Shown piece after piece: positions 27,401 to 35,838 of a DNA stretch of 64,000 nucleotides. The notes under the pieces were generated by a model, which was given only the letters and a program-made list of their open reading frames with translations, was not told where the DNA came from and ran no database searches. Within the stretch, counting starts at the first letter, position 1. Every line of letters starts with the position of its first letter. This DNA comes from Methylomonas fluvii (lineage in GTDB: Bacteria; Pseudomonadota; Gammaproteobacteria; Methylococcales; Methylomonadaceae), in assembly GCF_014850975.1 (NCBI RefSeq), contig NZ_JACXST010000002.1, forward strand, positions 186,001 to 250,000. Reading direction: 5' to 3'. Position numbers and translations under genes: made by a program.

Positions 27401-27758
27401 CATCGCCACTTTTAGCCAACTCCGGACCGCTGGCGTGAAGCTGTCCATCGACGATTTCGGTACTGGTTATTCCAGCCTCAGCTATTTGAAACGATTTCGG
27501 GTAGATACCCTGAAAATTGACCAATCTTTCGTGCGCGATATGCTCACCGATCCGGAAGATGCCACTATTGTGTTGGCGGTGATTGCACTCGCGCACAATC
27601 TGGCGTTCAAGGTGATCGCCGAAGGCGTGGAAACCGAACCACACTGCCAGTTCCTGCGCGAACACCACTGTGACGAAATACAAGGCTATTACTTCAGCAA
27701 GCCATTACCGGCATCGGCATTCGAGGCCTTACTGCGTACTGGCAAACGCTTGGTATAA
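24441..27758 (+). CDS. Sensory diguanylate cyclase/phosphodiesterase (periplasmic sensor, two PAS, GGDEF, EAL)
   Basis: 1105 residues. Membrane segments are at about 22-45 and 345-365, bounding a ~300-residue periplasmic sensor that looks like a double-Cache domain. A HAMP-like linker follows, then PAS at about 430-530 (AIFDSSHTAIFSLDHQLTVIEWN) and PAS with PAC at about 545-665 (WDWDFASNNLWWSENFQIVFGY). The GGDEF domain is intact (RLGGDEFLILL), as is the EAL domain (CEALLRWQHP, LELTESL, DDFGTGYSS, AEGVET). Both making and degrading c-di-GMP are possible. Likely a monocistronic gene. Confidence 0.93.
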   Translation: MKNTPSPAEQTMLSEAVAPSFTRVLISNIVGLVMLLGLALLIGMTWQSVTSTEETTRREVKETLDRASERLQTLIRAAEMTAESAERAAIAPEVTGATLQSTLEYSLAAFEQRPELSYLGISLAASGEYGALERTANGEILLWLFPGDRTEGPLARKFILTEQGFVLHQQLYNQHYDPRSDAFYAAALRSPSGDTWVPAYRWAAPFTGNEPLWGFSYGKVLKDAGGRLIGVLDADFDIPALNSFLRAIGTEYHSRFHVLELGAAPRLIGDPQQVGRAPLPLPAELNPLLNFTGELFLDRMLLEGEQRWVAARRMPLKGGMSWLVITSRKVSYIEDMLRRQLYQVGGMGVAITAGLVLVSMRMARRFGKPLAVLERRVAGIGHTELEAPAAATFATNEFRETQILGEALDHMAVAVKQLLEAKEQQAASLALKGAIFDSSHTAIFSLDHQLTVIEWNAAAERLFGLAREYILGKTITDTVLAPDGRADWAEILSTTDSGAFQFVGAQGVFDAELRVAAFKRNGLEVRTLFLNDISERKRADAALRESLARFHAATRATGDVVWDWDFASNNLWWSENFQIVFGYTTDETLPSFDFWASRIHPDDRDRVVAHLQATVADSENTWSEEYRFRRKDGSYADLFDRGQLLCDDTGRGVRMIGAIQDITARKQAELQIRYLATYDGLTGLPNRDLIQDRIAQAIAHARRAGNQLALLYLDLDRFKVVNDGYGHPFGDAVLRVAAERLGSLVRDGDTVSRLGGDEFLILLTDLNKDSDAYFLAQKVVQHLDCPLLVQGRNIHLSVSIGVSVFPQDGETAEALIDNADVAMYRAKDLGRNTCQFFTREMSEETLRRVNIETRLREALALGQFQLAYQPKVNLKNGQISGCEALLRWQHPEMGAVSPTQFIPIAEDSGLIVPIGDWVLRAACAQAKAWTDAGLPPICVAVNISARQFLQQDVISWVMNTLEDTGLPASQLELELTESLIAQDVEKVIATFSQLRTAGVKLSIDDFGTGYSSLSYLKRFRVDTLKIDQSFVRDMLTDPEDATIVLAVIALAHNLAFKVIAEGVETEPHCQFLREHHCDEIQGYYFSKPLPASAFEALLRTGKRLV

Positions 27759-27873
27759 ACGGCAGGCGCTTGGCAGGATGGCTTTTGCAAAGTTGAAGCC
27801 CGCCAATGCGCTGAGCTCTATTCCCACTATCGCCGTAAAAGTGGTATGTCTGTGATTTAATTGGCCGGTAATC

Positions 27874-27889
27874 TGTGAAATACTTCACT
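27874..27889. promoter_or_regulatory. CRP-like binding site upstream of the Crp/Fnr gene
   Basis: TGTGAAATACTTCACT matches the CRP consensus TGTGA-N6-TCACA at nine of ten conserved positions. It forms a dyad GTGAA-N4-TTCAC. It lies 95 bases before the Crp/Fnr start codon, a position suited to autoregulation. A further TGTGA half-site is at 27850-27854. Confidence 0.5.
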
Positions 27890-27983
27890 ATCATGACGCA
27901 AACTTAGTAAGCTAGGCGTTACATACAAACCAGACCGTTATCGAAAGCGGCACTCTACTAAACCAAGCGGTTATAGCCTCATC

Positions 27984-28649
27984 ATGCAAGCAGAAGTCAT
28001 CGCCAGTCTGAACCACATCCCCTTTCTCGCCGATCTGCCCGAGGAGGCTTTGGAAGCTTTGGCATCAAGAGCCAAGGTCATTAAATTTCCGAAAAAGGCC
28101 ATGATCATCGCCGAGGGCGACCAGACCAGTTCGCTTTATATTATTTTGTCCGGCAAGGTGCGGGTGTTCAGCAGCAACGACAAAGACAAGGAAGTCACCT
28201 TGTTGATTCAGGAAGCCGGCTCTTATTTCGGCGAATTGGCCTTGCTAAGCGACGAACCCCGGTCCGCCGCTGTGGAAGCCCAGGAAAAAACCGTGTGCGC
28301 CGTCATCGCCAAAGCCGATTTCATCCACTGGTTGAAACTACACCCCGATGCGGCGATTGCCTTACTTAAAGTATTGTCGGAAAAAGTCAGATTCCTGACC
28401 GAAAAAGTCAAACAAATGGCCTTGTCGAATGTTTACGAACGTACCATTAAAGCGCTGCAAGACATGGCGGAAAAGGAAGGCGACGTCTACGTGATTCATA
28501 ACCGCCCGACTCAGCAAGAGTTGGCGACAATGGTGGGTTCGTCTCGGGAAATGATTAACAAAGTGATGAAAGAACTAACCAAAGGCGGTTACATCAGCGT
28601 CGACGAAAAAACCCTCAGAATCGAAACCACCCCACCGGCCGCATGGTGA
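27984..28649 (+). CDS. Crp/Fnr-family transcriptional regulator
   Basis: 221 residues. The N-terminal cyclic-nucleotide-binding domain covers about residues 10-125 (IIAEGDQTSSLYIILSGKVRVF, then SYFGELALLSDEPRSAAVEA, with the FGELALL-x-R-x-A phosphate-binding cassette of cAMP-binding members). A dimer helix comes next, then a winged helix-turn-helix with TQQELATMVGSSREMINKVMKELTKGGYI. There is no Fnr-type cysteine cluster. The intact cassette suggests cAMP binding. It precedes the FecR-TPR-barrel gene and the CHASE2 adenylate cyclase on the same strand, so a cAMP circuit is plausible. Confidence 0.92.
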   Translation: MQAEVIASLNHIPFLADLPEEALEALASRAKVIKFPKKAMIIAEGDQTSSLYIILSGKVRVFSSNDKDKEVTLLIQEAGSYFGELALLSDEPRSAAVEAQEKTVCAVIAKADFIHWLKLHPDAAIALLKVLSEKVRFLTEKVKQMALSNVYERTIKALQDMAEKEGDVYVIHNRPTQQELATMVGSSREMINKVMKELTKGGYISVDEKTLRIETTPPAAW

Positions 28650-28801
28650 GCTGCGTATAGCGATTATCGACAACGCACTATCGCAACTGCACATTGGGCC
28701 AATTGACAAAAATAGAAAAATCCAGGGCAAAGTTAATTATTACCTTGATCAGTTAGGGTTTCAGACTTTATCATCCGAAAAAAACATCTTCCGGAGATAA
28801 A

Positions 28802-31800
28802 ATGCGCTGCCTTGTGATTTGCTTCATGGTTTTATTTACGCCAATGTGTTTGGCGGAAACCGATGCGACCGCGACAAGCTGTAGTGTGGAAAAAGCCGCC
28901 AGACTGGTTTCGCTGCAAGGCAGCTTGTATTACGACGCCGGCGTGAAAGGGCAATGGCAACCGGCACAGTTGGAGCAAACTCTTTGTGAAGGCAGCAGGG
29001 TTCGAGTCGAAGCTTACAGCCGCGCATCCTTGTTACTACCCAACGGCATCACGCTGCGTTTGGCCGAAGGCACCGTCTTGACCTTAAACGGCATCGCCCC
29101 CAATCAAGCCACATTGGTCGATTTGTTGAAAGGCTTTGTGCATTTCATCAGCCGCACCCCCAAACAGTTACAAATCACCACCCCCATCGCCAACGCCGGT
29201 CCGGAAGGCACCGAATTTGCGCTACGCGCCGATGATGCTAGCGCCGAATTATGGGTCTACGAAGGTGCGGTGCGCTTTTTCAATACCTACGGCGATATTC
29301 ACCTAAAGGCCGGCGAAGCGGGTCAAACCTTGTTGGGCCAAGCCCCGCGCGCGCAAATCGATCTTAAGCCCGCCGATGCAGTGAATTGGGCCTTATATTA
29401 CCCGCCGCTATCAGCCTATGCCGAGCCGGACGCGCCGATAGCCCCGGCTCTGCGTGCCGCGATTCAGAATTATCGGCAAGGCCGGGTCGATTTGGCGTTA
29501 AGCACTTTGGAGCGGACGCCACCGACTGAACAGTCGCCAGAGTTTTTGAAAACCCGTGCAGCAATCAGGCTCACAGCCGGACAAAGCCAACTGGCGATGC
29601 AGGATATTCAAGCCCTACGCTCCGGCAACCCAAATGATGCAGAGGCTTTAGCGTTGGAGAGTATTCTGGCACTGACCCAAAATCGCAAAGCTGACGCGCT
29701 GAATCTGGCCGAGCGTGCAGTGACGGCAAATCCGCAATCGGCTACTGCTTATTCGGCATTATCGTATAGCCAACAAGCTGGATTCGAACTGGAAAAAGCC
29801 TTGGTAACGGCACAGCGTGCCAGTCAGCTAGCGCCTAACGATGCGATGACTTGGGCGCGGCTGTCCGAACTACAGTTGGCGCTGGGCTTGCGTGAAGAAA
29901 GCGCACAATCGGCGACTAAAGCCTTTATGCTCGACCCGAATCTGGAAAGAACGCAAACCGTACAGGGCTTTTCGCATCTGTTTCGAGTGGATACTGCCCA
30001 AGCCATGCGGCATTTCGAATCCGCCATTCAGTTAGACTCTACCGCGCCTTTACCGCGCCTGGGCTTAGGTTTGGCAAAAATCCGCAGCGGCGATCTGGAA
30101 GCCGGCCGCCGCGACCTGGAAATTGCCGCTATTCTCGACCCAAACAATTCCTTGTTACGCAGCTATCTGGGCAAAGCCTATTACGAAGAAAAACGCCCCG
30201 CGTTGGCCGGCGATCAATTCGATTTGGCAAAGCAACACGACCCAAAAGACCCGACGCCGTATTTTTACGATGCACTGCGCAAGCAAGCCTTGAATCGTCC
30301 AGTCGAAGCACAGCGCGACATGCAACAGGCTATAGAGTTGAACGAAAACCGTGGTGTATACCGCTCGAAACTGCTGTTAGACGAAGACGCCGCCGCCCGC
30401 ACAGCCAACTTGGCACGTATCTATAACGACTTGGGCTTTGGCCGGGTAGCGTTGAAGGAAGCCTGGAAATCTCTGGGCCACGATGCTACCGATCCCTCCG
30501 CTCACCGCTTTTTGTCCGATGCTTACGTCGGTCAACCGCGCTACCGCGTCGCCCGCGCCAGCGAACTGTTACAGGCCCAATTGCTGCAACCGATCAATAT
30601 TACCCCGGTACAACCGCAACTGACCGGCGAAAATATAGGCATTTTGAACAGCACCGGACCAGGCAGCTTATCGGTCAACGAATACGACTCCTTGTACACC
30701 GGCAACGGCGCACATATGGTTTTGAACGGCGCCTACGGTAGCCGCAATACCCTTACCGATAACGCCATAGTCTCCGGCGTCTACGACAAGCTGTCGATGA
30801 GTTTTGGGCAATTTCATTACCAAACCGACGGCTTTCGCCAAAACGACGACTATAAACAGGACATTTACGATGCGTTTGCCCAATATGCCATTACCGAAGA
30901 TTTGAATGTTCAGGTTGAATTAAAGACCGAGGATGTGCGGAGTGGGGATACGCCTTTTCGGTTGAATGACACGCAAGCTTTAAACCAGCGACAAGCAATA
31001 GAACAGGACAGCGTGCGAGTTGGTGGACATTACCGAATCGACAACCACCAAGACATACTATTTTCATCTTTTTATACCAGCCGCAAAAATAGTATCAATG
31101 ACCTTGCGCAATTCAATGTTCTCAGTTTTGGTAGGCCTATTCCTTTAAATCAGTTCACATACAATGAATCAGAAGTCAAAAGCTACCAAAGCGAATTCCA
31201 ATATATATTTAATTCTGAAAAATTCGATATAACCAGCGGTGCCGGTTATATTAGTGCGGATGATGACACACTACTAAGTAGCCTGACACGCCGTCAGCTT
31301 CCACCTTTTAATCTCATCAGCAGCCCGCTCTTTACGTACTCAACGATTGGTGAACGTCAAACCGAATATTTCAATATTTATAGTTACCTGAAATATAATA
31401 TATCGAGCAACTTAGCTACCACGGTGGGTCTTAGTTACGATTCATATGAAGACCCCGCATTAAAAAAGTATCAATTAAACCCAAAATTTGGTGTTATTTG
31501 GAATCCAACCCACAATCTGACACTCCGGGCTTCAGCATTTCGTAGCCTCAAAAGACCATTAGCAAATAATCAAACCATAGAGCCTACCCAGATCGCCGGC
31601 TTCACTCAGTTTTATGACGAAAGTAACGGCGCCTCCAGCTGGCAATATGCAGCCGGAATAGATTACAAGCCTATGCAAAATCTGTTTATTGGTGGCGAAG
31701 TTAGCTGGCGAGATAGCCAACAATCGGTTGCTGCTACGGTACCCAATAGCACATCTCTATTTACCCGAAATGAAGCGGCACATTTAGCTTATCTTTACTG

Positions 31801-32242
31801 GTCACCAAGTGATTGGCTAACCTTAAAAAGCGAATATCGCTTCGAAAAATTCAAACGCGAATTTACAAATAGCCTAGACCCGTCGAACCCGCGTAGTGTC
31901 GCCTCGCATCAGGTGCCTTTGTCCATCAACCTGTTTCATAACTCCGGGCTATTTGCCAAGTTATCCGGCACTTTTGTAGATCAGCATGCCACATCCAGTA
32001 GACTTTTAGCCGGCCTTCCCGCCAATGCGCCCAGATTTACAGGTGACAGTGAGAGTTTCTGGGTTTTCGATGCCATGCTGGGCTATCGTCTTCCCAATAG
32101 ATTGGGCACGCTAGCGTTGGAAGGCCGTAATCTGTTCGACAACAACTTTGTTTATCAAAGCGTATTCGACGCCAGCGGCCCCCAACTTAGCCCTTTTATC
32201 CCTGAACGACAATTGTTCGTCAAATTGAGTTTATTTTATTAA
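28802..32242 (+). CDS. FecR-TPR-outer-membrane beta-barrel fusion protein
   Basis: 1146 residues. The signal peptide ends near MCLAETD. A FecR-like domain follows (about 30-185: GSRVRVEAYSRASLLLPNG, then TPIANAGPEGTEFALR). TPR repeats occupy about 220-560 (LAERAVTANPQSATAY, AQRASQLAPNDAMTW, LEIAAILDPNNSLLRSYLGKAYYE). The C-terminal half (about 640-1146) is a TonB-receptor-like beta-barrel ending in Phe-Tyr, with alternating aromatic strands (SFYTSRKNSIN, YLYWSPSDWLTLKSEYRFEKF). No plug domain is seen. The DNA from about 30.9 kb onward is more AT-rich than the first part, suggesting a mosaic origin. It is followed by a lipoprotein and an adenylate cyclase. It is likely an outer-membrane sensor or channel. 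Confidence 0.82.
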   Translation: MRCLVICFMVLFTPMCLAETDATATSCSVEKAARLVSLQGSLYYDAGVKGQWQPAQLEQTLCEGSRVRVEAYSRASLLLPNGITLRLAEGTVLTLNGIAPNQATLVDLLKGFVHFISRTPKQLQITTPIANAGPEGTEFALRADDASAELWVYEGAVRFFNTYGDIHLKAGEAGQTLLGQAPRAQIDLKPADAVNWALYYPPLSAYAEPDAPIAPALRAAIQNYRQGRVDLALSTLERTPPTEQSPEFLKTRAAIRLTAGQSQLAMQDIQALRSGNPNDAEALALESILALTQNRKADALNLAERAVTANPQSATAYSALSYSQQAGFELEKALVTAQRASQLAPNDAMTWARLSELQLALGLREESAQSATKAFMLDPNLERTQTVQGFSHLFRVDTAQAMRHFESAIQLDSTAPLPRLGLGLAKIRSGDLEAGRRDLEIAAILDPNNSLLRSYLGKAYYEEKRPALAGDQFDLAKQHDPKDPTPYFYDALRKQALNRPVEAQRDMQQAIELNENRGVYRSKLLLDEDAAARTANLARIYNDLGFGRVALKEAWKSLGHDATDPSAHRFLSDAYVGQPRYRVARASELLQAQLLQPINITPVQPQLTGENIGILNSTGPGSLSVNEYDSLYTGNGAHMVLNGAYGSRNTLTDNAIVSGVYDKLSMSFGQFHYQTDGFRQNDDYKQDIYDAFAQYAITEDLNVQVELKTEDVRSGDTPFRLNDTQALNQRQAIEQDSVRVGGHYRIDNHQDILFSSFYTSRKNSINDLAQFNVLSFGRPIPLNQFTYNESEVKSYQSEFQYIFNSEKFDITSGAGYISADDDTLLSSLTRRQLPPFNLISSPLFTYSTIGERQTEYFNIYSYLKYNISSNLATTVGLSYDSYEDPALKKYQLNPKFGVIWNPTHNLTLRASAFRSLKRPLANNQTIEPTQIAGFTQFYDESNGASSWQYAAGIDYKPMQNLFIGGEVSWRDSQQSVAATVPNSTSLFTRNEAAHLAYLYWSPSDWLTLKSEYRFEKFKREFTNSLDPSNPRSVASHQVPLSINLFHNSGLFAKLSGTFVDQHATSSRLLAGLPANAPRFTGDSESFWVFDAMLGYRLPNRLGTLALEGRNLFDNNFVYQSVFDASGPQLSPFIPERQLFVKLSLFY

Positions 32243-32290
32243 CTTGCCGGCTAATTTCGATCAGGTTTTTTTAAAAATAGGAGAAATATA

Positions 32291-32770
32291 ATGAAAAAAA
32301 TGCAAGCGGCCACTTTTCTATTAATGAGTACTTTAATCATTGCCTGCGACAAAAAAACCGAAACAAACACTCCACCGAAACCGGTCAAACAAAACTCATC
32401 AGTTCCTACTCTCCTCAAACAAACAGCCATACTGGCTGAAGGTATCAATTTTAAAACTAATCAATTTCTTGTAGTAGATTCGCTAACCGGTAAAGAAGTT
32501 AAGCCGTGCATTCAATCCACAGCTGATAAAGCCGGAGGCCAAACATGCGATACCCGCATAGGCAACGTCGACGAAGCAGTGTTAAATGCGTTAAAAATTG
32601 ATAAACCTATCGATGGTGTAATCGTAAAGAATAATAAAGAAGTTAGGGCAAAATTCTTCGTCTCGGTGAAAGCCGTATTCGAAGGTTCATTCTGTAATAC
32701 CTTTTTTCTAAATGGTCAGCAATACGAAACATGTTATACACAAGAACAAATCGACGCTGCGTTTGAATAA
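32291..32770 (+). CDS. Small lipoprotein, function unknown
   Basis: 159 residues, not recognised. The lipobox LIIAC gives a lipidated Cys19; Asp at +2 favours inner-membrane retention by the Lol rule. The Lys/Thr/Pro linker (KTETNTPPKPVKQ) is followed by a soluble domain with four cysteines (CIQSTADKAGGQTC and CNTFFLNGQQYETC), probably forming disulfides. AGGAGAAAT precedes the ATG. It starts 48 bases after the FecR-TPR-barrel gene and shares the AT-rich composition of that gene's 3' half. It is possibly a periplasmic partner of the barrel or of the CHASE2 cyclase downstream. Confidence 0.75.
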   Translation: MKKMQAATFLLMSTLIIACDKKTETNTPPKPVKQNSSVPTLLKQTAILAEGINFKTNQFLVVDSLTGKEVKPCIQSTADKAGGQTCDTRIGNVDEAVLNALKIDKPIDGVIVKNNKEVRAKFFVSVKAVFEGSFCNTFFLNGQQYETCYTQEQIDAAFE

Positions 32771-32986
32771 AATAAATTAACATTTAATAATTACTACCCC
32801 AAAATGTTGAAGTTAGCATTTGAAACTTATTGGATACATAAAATATATTTTCTATATTAGGAAACACACAGATTGATAATCCAATATAGCAACATGCTCA
32901 ACTCATGTAGTGAATATTGGTGGGCTCGCGTATGCGTCCCACCAAACTCAGATTGATCCCCCTATCTCACGACTGGCAAACTGCTT

Positions 32987-35140
32987 ATGGCCCGTCCGTT
33001 ACGCATAGCTGTTATTACCGTTCTGGGTTTTTTGCTTAGCACGCTGGTAGATTTAGCTTTCAATACGGAAAGCGAACTGGGCTTAGACACCTTATTCAGA
33101 ATCCGCGGCCCGCAAACAACACCCGAACAAGTGGTAATTGTCGCAATGGACGAAGCGTCCGAGACTCGCTTGGGCGTGGGTCAAGACTTGACCCGCTGGC
33201 GAGAGTTTCATGCAAAACTGCTTGACCAATTGCACCACCAAGGCGCGGGTTTGATCGTGTTCGATCTACAATTTATCGCCGCTAACCCCAGCGTAGACCC
33301 TACGCTAGCTAATGCAATGCGCGCGGCCGGCAAGGTCTTGATCAATGAATGTGTGCAAAAATTTCGCCGGGGTGTCGAGGATTTTTATGGGCGGGAAGAA
33401 TGCTCGGACCACAATAAAATGCCCGCTATTTCCCGCGAAGGCGAACCAGCGACAACTTTATCCGAGCAGTTGGTCGTCATGCGCAAACTGGCGCCAACGC
33501 CGGCGATTGCTCAGGCGGCGTTGGATCGCGCGCCGTTTTATCTTATCAACGACTCGGAAAATGCCAGCATTCGCGAGTCCTGGACTTTTTACGATGCCCT
33601 CGCCGAAGCTCCCAGCCTGCCGGTTTTGGCCTGGTTTTATTACCAACCGGCAAGCAGCGATTATCCGGTCAACCAACCCTTGTCGGCATGGTTGACCGAG
33701 CAGCGCCGGGCGTGTGCAAACGCATCTAAACCGGACAAACCCAGCAAGCAATTGATCTGCGCAGGCGACAGCCGCTACCTGAATTATTACGGCCCGCCGC
33801 GCACGCTGAGGATGGAGTCCTACGCCGATGTTTATGAAGGCAAGGTTGAAGACTTACAAGGCAAAGTGATATTCGTGGGCCGCGCTAATCGCCAGTTTTC
33901 GCCGGGTAAATCCGACTTCTTTCAAACGCCTTATTCCGACTCGCGCACCGGCAAAATGGCCGGTGTGGAAATCATGGCCACGCAATTCGCCAATTTGTTG
34001 GAAGATAATTTTATCGAAATCCCCGTGGCGGGTTGGTTGATTTCATGCCTATTGGGCTTGCTTATCGCCCTGTTGCTGGTCGGTTTTCCCGGTTGGCCGG
34101 GCATCGTTCTCAGCCTGCTGTTTACTTTGGCTTACGCCGGCTCGGCTGTGAGCTTGTTCGCTCAGCGCCATTGGTGGTTGCCGCTCGCCGGGCCGTTGTT
34201 GATGCAATTGCCGCTGTCCTGGCTACTGAGCTTGGCTTGGTCGCGCTACGATTTAATGCTCGAACGCGGGCGCATACTTGAATTCGTCAGTAGAGTGTTT
34301 CCGCAATGGGTGGGGATACTGCCGGCGGCGCCGGGGCAATGGACGGAAGCCGGTATCGCTGGAACTGAAAAAGATGTGTCCGGTTTATGTCTGGCCACCG
34401 ACATCGAAGGCTATACCAGCATCGCCGCCGAACATTCGCCGCGGGAAATGTGGGCGCTATTGAATACCTATTACCAAGTATTAGGCCGTCCAGTAGTGTC
34501 GCATGACGGTGTGATCGCCGACGTCACCGGCGACGCAATGATGGCGGTGTGGTTCGATGCGCCGGCCAACAAGCAACGCCACGCTGCCTGCTTAGCGGCG
34601 TTGGAAATGGCCACGGCAGTGGAATCGTTTAATTCATCCTCCAATTTGGCGCCACTCGCCACCCGCATCGGTTTGCATGAAGGCGAACTAACCCTTGGCA
34701 GCCTGGATGCCGGCACCTCCAGCCATTACCGGGCTATCGGTGATACGGTCAACATTGCGTCGCGGATTCAGGGGGTGAACAAGTATTTAGGTACGCGGAT
34801 TCTGGCATCGCACAGCATCGCCGCTCATTTGGACGGCATCGTCTCCCGTCCGGTGGGTACGTTTCGCGTCGTTGGCCGTGCGGAGCCGCTGAGTTTAGTG
34901 GAAATCGTCGGGGTAAAACATAGCAGCGATAACCCACAGAACCCAATGCACGCTGTATTTGCCGACGGTTTAGCCGTATTCCAGGAAGGCCTGTGGCCGG
35001 AGGCTGCTCACTTATTCCAAGCGGCACTCGCTCTCGACGCCAACGACGGACCCAGCCGCTTTTATCTGCAAAAAACTTTGCACTACAGTGAAATGCCGCC
35101 GTTGGCATGGAATGGAATCGTTGTGTTGGAAAGTAAATAA
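32987..35140 (+). CDS. CHASE2-domain class III adenylate/guanylate cyclase
   Basis: 717 residues. An N-terminal membrane segment (8-24) is followed by a periplasmic CHASE2 domain (about 30-345: LDTLFRIRGPQTTPEQVVIVAMDE, then GKVIFVGRANRQFSPG). Three membrane helices (about 347-418) precede a cytosolic class III cyclase. Metal ligands are Asp472 (ATDIEGYT) and Asp516 (DVTGDAMMAVW), with GDTVNIASRIQ near 590. All catalytic elements are present. A short TPR-like tail ends the protein. It probably makes cAMP in response to a periplasmic signal. The Crp-like regulator 4.3 kb upstream on the same strand could respond. Confidence 0.92.
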   Translation: MARPLRIAVITVLGFLLSTLVDLAFNTESELGLDTLFRIRGPQTTPEQVVIVAMDEASETRLGVGQDLTRWREFHAKLLDQLHHQGAGLIVFDLQFIAANPSVDPTLANAMRAAGKVLINECVQKFRRGVEDFYGREECSDHNKMPAISREGEPATTLSEQLVVMRKLAPTPAIAQAALDRAPFYLINDSENASIRESWTFYDALAEAPSLPVLAWFYYQPASSDYPVNQPLSAWLTEQRRACANASKPDKPSKQLICAGDSRYLNYYGPPRTLRMESYADVYEGKVEDLQGKVIFVGRANRQFSPGKSDFFQTPYSDSRTGKMAGVEIMATQFANLLEDNFIEIPVAGWLISCLLGLLIALLLVGFPGWPGIVLSLLFTLAYAGSAVSLFAQRHWWLPLAGPLLMQLPLSWLLSLAWSRYDLMLERGRILEFVSRVFPQWVGILPAAPGQWTEAGIAGTEKDVSGLCLATDIEGYTSIAAEHSPREMWALLNTYYQVLGRPVVSHDGVIADVTGDAMMAVWFDAPANKQRHAACLAALEMATAVESFNSSSNLAPLATRIGLHEGELTLGSLDAGTSSHYRAIGDTVNIASRIQGVNKYLGTRILASHSIAAHLDGIVSRPVGTFRVVGRAEPLSLVEIVGVKHSSDNPQNPMHAVFADGLAVFQEGLWPEAAHLFQAALALDANDGPSRFYLQKTLHYSEMPPLAWNGIVVLESK

Positions 35141-35215
35141 GCCGTAGCAGAGACATCTAAAATACTTCCCTTACTCATTGGCGCTCCAGCAGAACGATCA
35201 GAACGTCTTAGCCGC

Positions 35216-35812
35216 TCAACGGCCATGCATTGAGCCCAGTCCGGCTATTTCATTCGCCAATTCCATACTAAAGCGCGTCAAGCAGCGACTTTGCGCAGCG
35301 ACACTGGCTTCGGCGCCCTTACCTGCCGCTTCGCTGCATTCGAAGCGTTTGCCAAGCATAACTTGTTCGGCTTTCTTCAACTGCCATTGCACGGAGAAGC
35401 GGCTTTGGCCGCTGGCGGTTTGATGTAACTCGAGAATATCGAAGCTGATTTGGTAATCGATAGCCTGACGCGGTGCCCATGGATAGCGAACCACTTGTTC
35501 TATTCCCAGTTGCTTGGCTAAAGAAAGCCGCAAAACCCGAGCAATATTGTCATCCAGACGTTCGGCCCAGCGATGTTGGTCGTCCAATTCATACTGATGC
35601 TCGCTCAACGCCGTGATTAACTGCGGCCTATCTAAATACGCCGGCAAATGAATCGGGCCCAATCCCAACACCGTATCGGCCGGTAACAGGGCAGTCGACG
35701 GCCCGCCGGTTTCGGCGCTGAGCATATAAAACTGTATCGGCTGACTGCTGCAAGCGGCCAACAGCAGCGCTGAAAGTAGCATCGGTAAATAAATGACGTG
35801 TTTCATATTCAT
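35216..35812 (-). CDS. PqiC-like ABC-transport auxiliary lipoprotein
   Basis: 198 residues. Lipobox LLAAC gives Cys21. FYMLSAE, then LGLGPIHLPAYLDRPQLI, then HRWAERLDDNIARVLRLSLAKQL are family signatures of the PqiC/DUF330 ABC-type transport auxiliary lipoproteins. It would be anchored in the outer membrane (Ser at +2) and complete the MCE bridge. It is the last of four same-strand genes (permease, ATPase, MlaD, this) and starts 27 bases after the MlaD stop. The DUF330 type stands in place of a soluble MlaC carrier, which is not in the cluster. Confidence 0.85.
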   Translation of the reverse strand: MNMKHVIYLPMLLSALLLAACSSQPIQFYMLSAETGGPSTALLPADTVLGLGPIHLPAYLDRPQLITALSEHQYELDDQHRWAERLDDNIARVLRLSLAKQLGIEQVVRYPWAPRQAIDYQISFDILELHQTASGQSRFSVQWQLKKAEQVMLGKRFECSEAAGKGAEASVAAQSRCLTRFSMELANEIAGLGSMHGR

Positions 35813-35838
35813 CCGGTTAAACCTGTTAACAACCCAAT

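Noticed and set aside
28650-28801. Possible c-di-GMP riboswitch upstream of the FecR-TPR-barrel gene
   Set aside because: A CAGGGCAAAG stretch resembles part of GEMM, but the other conserved segments and the tetraloop are missing.
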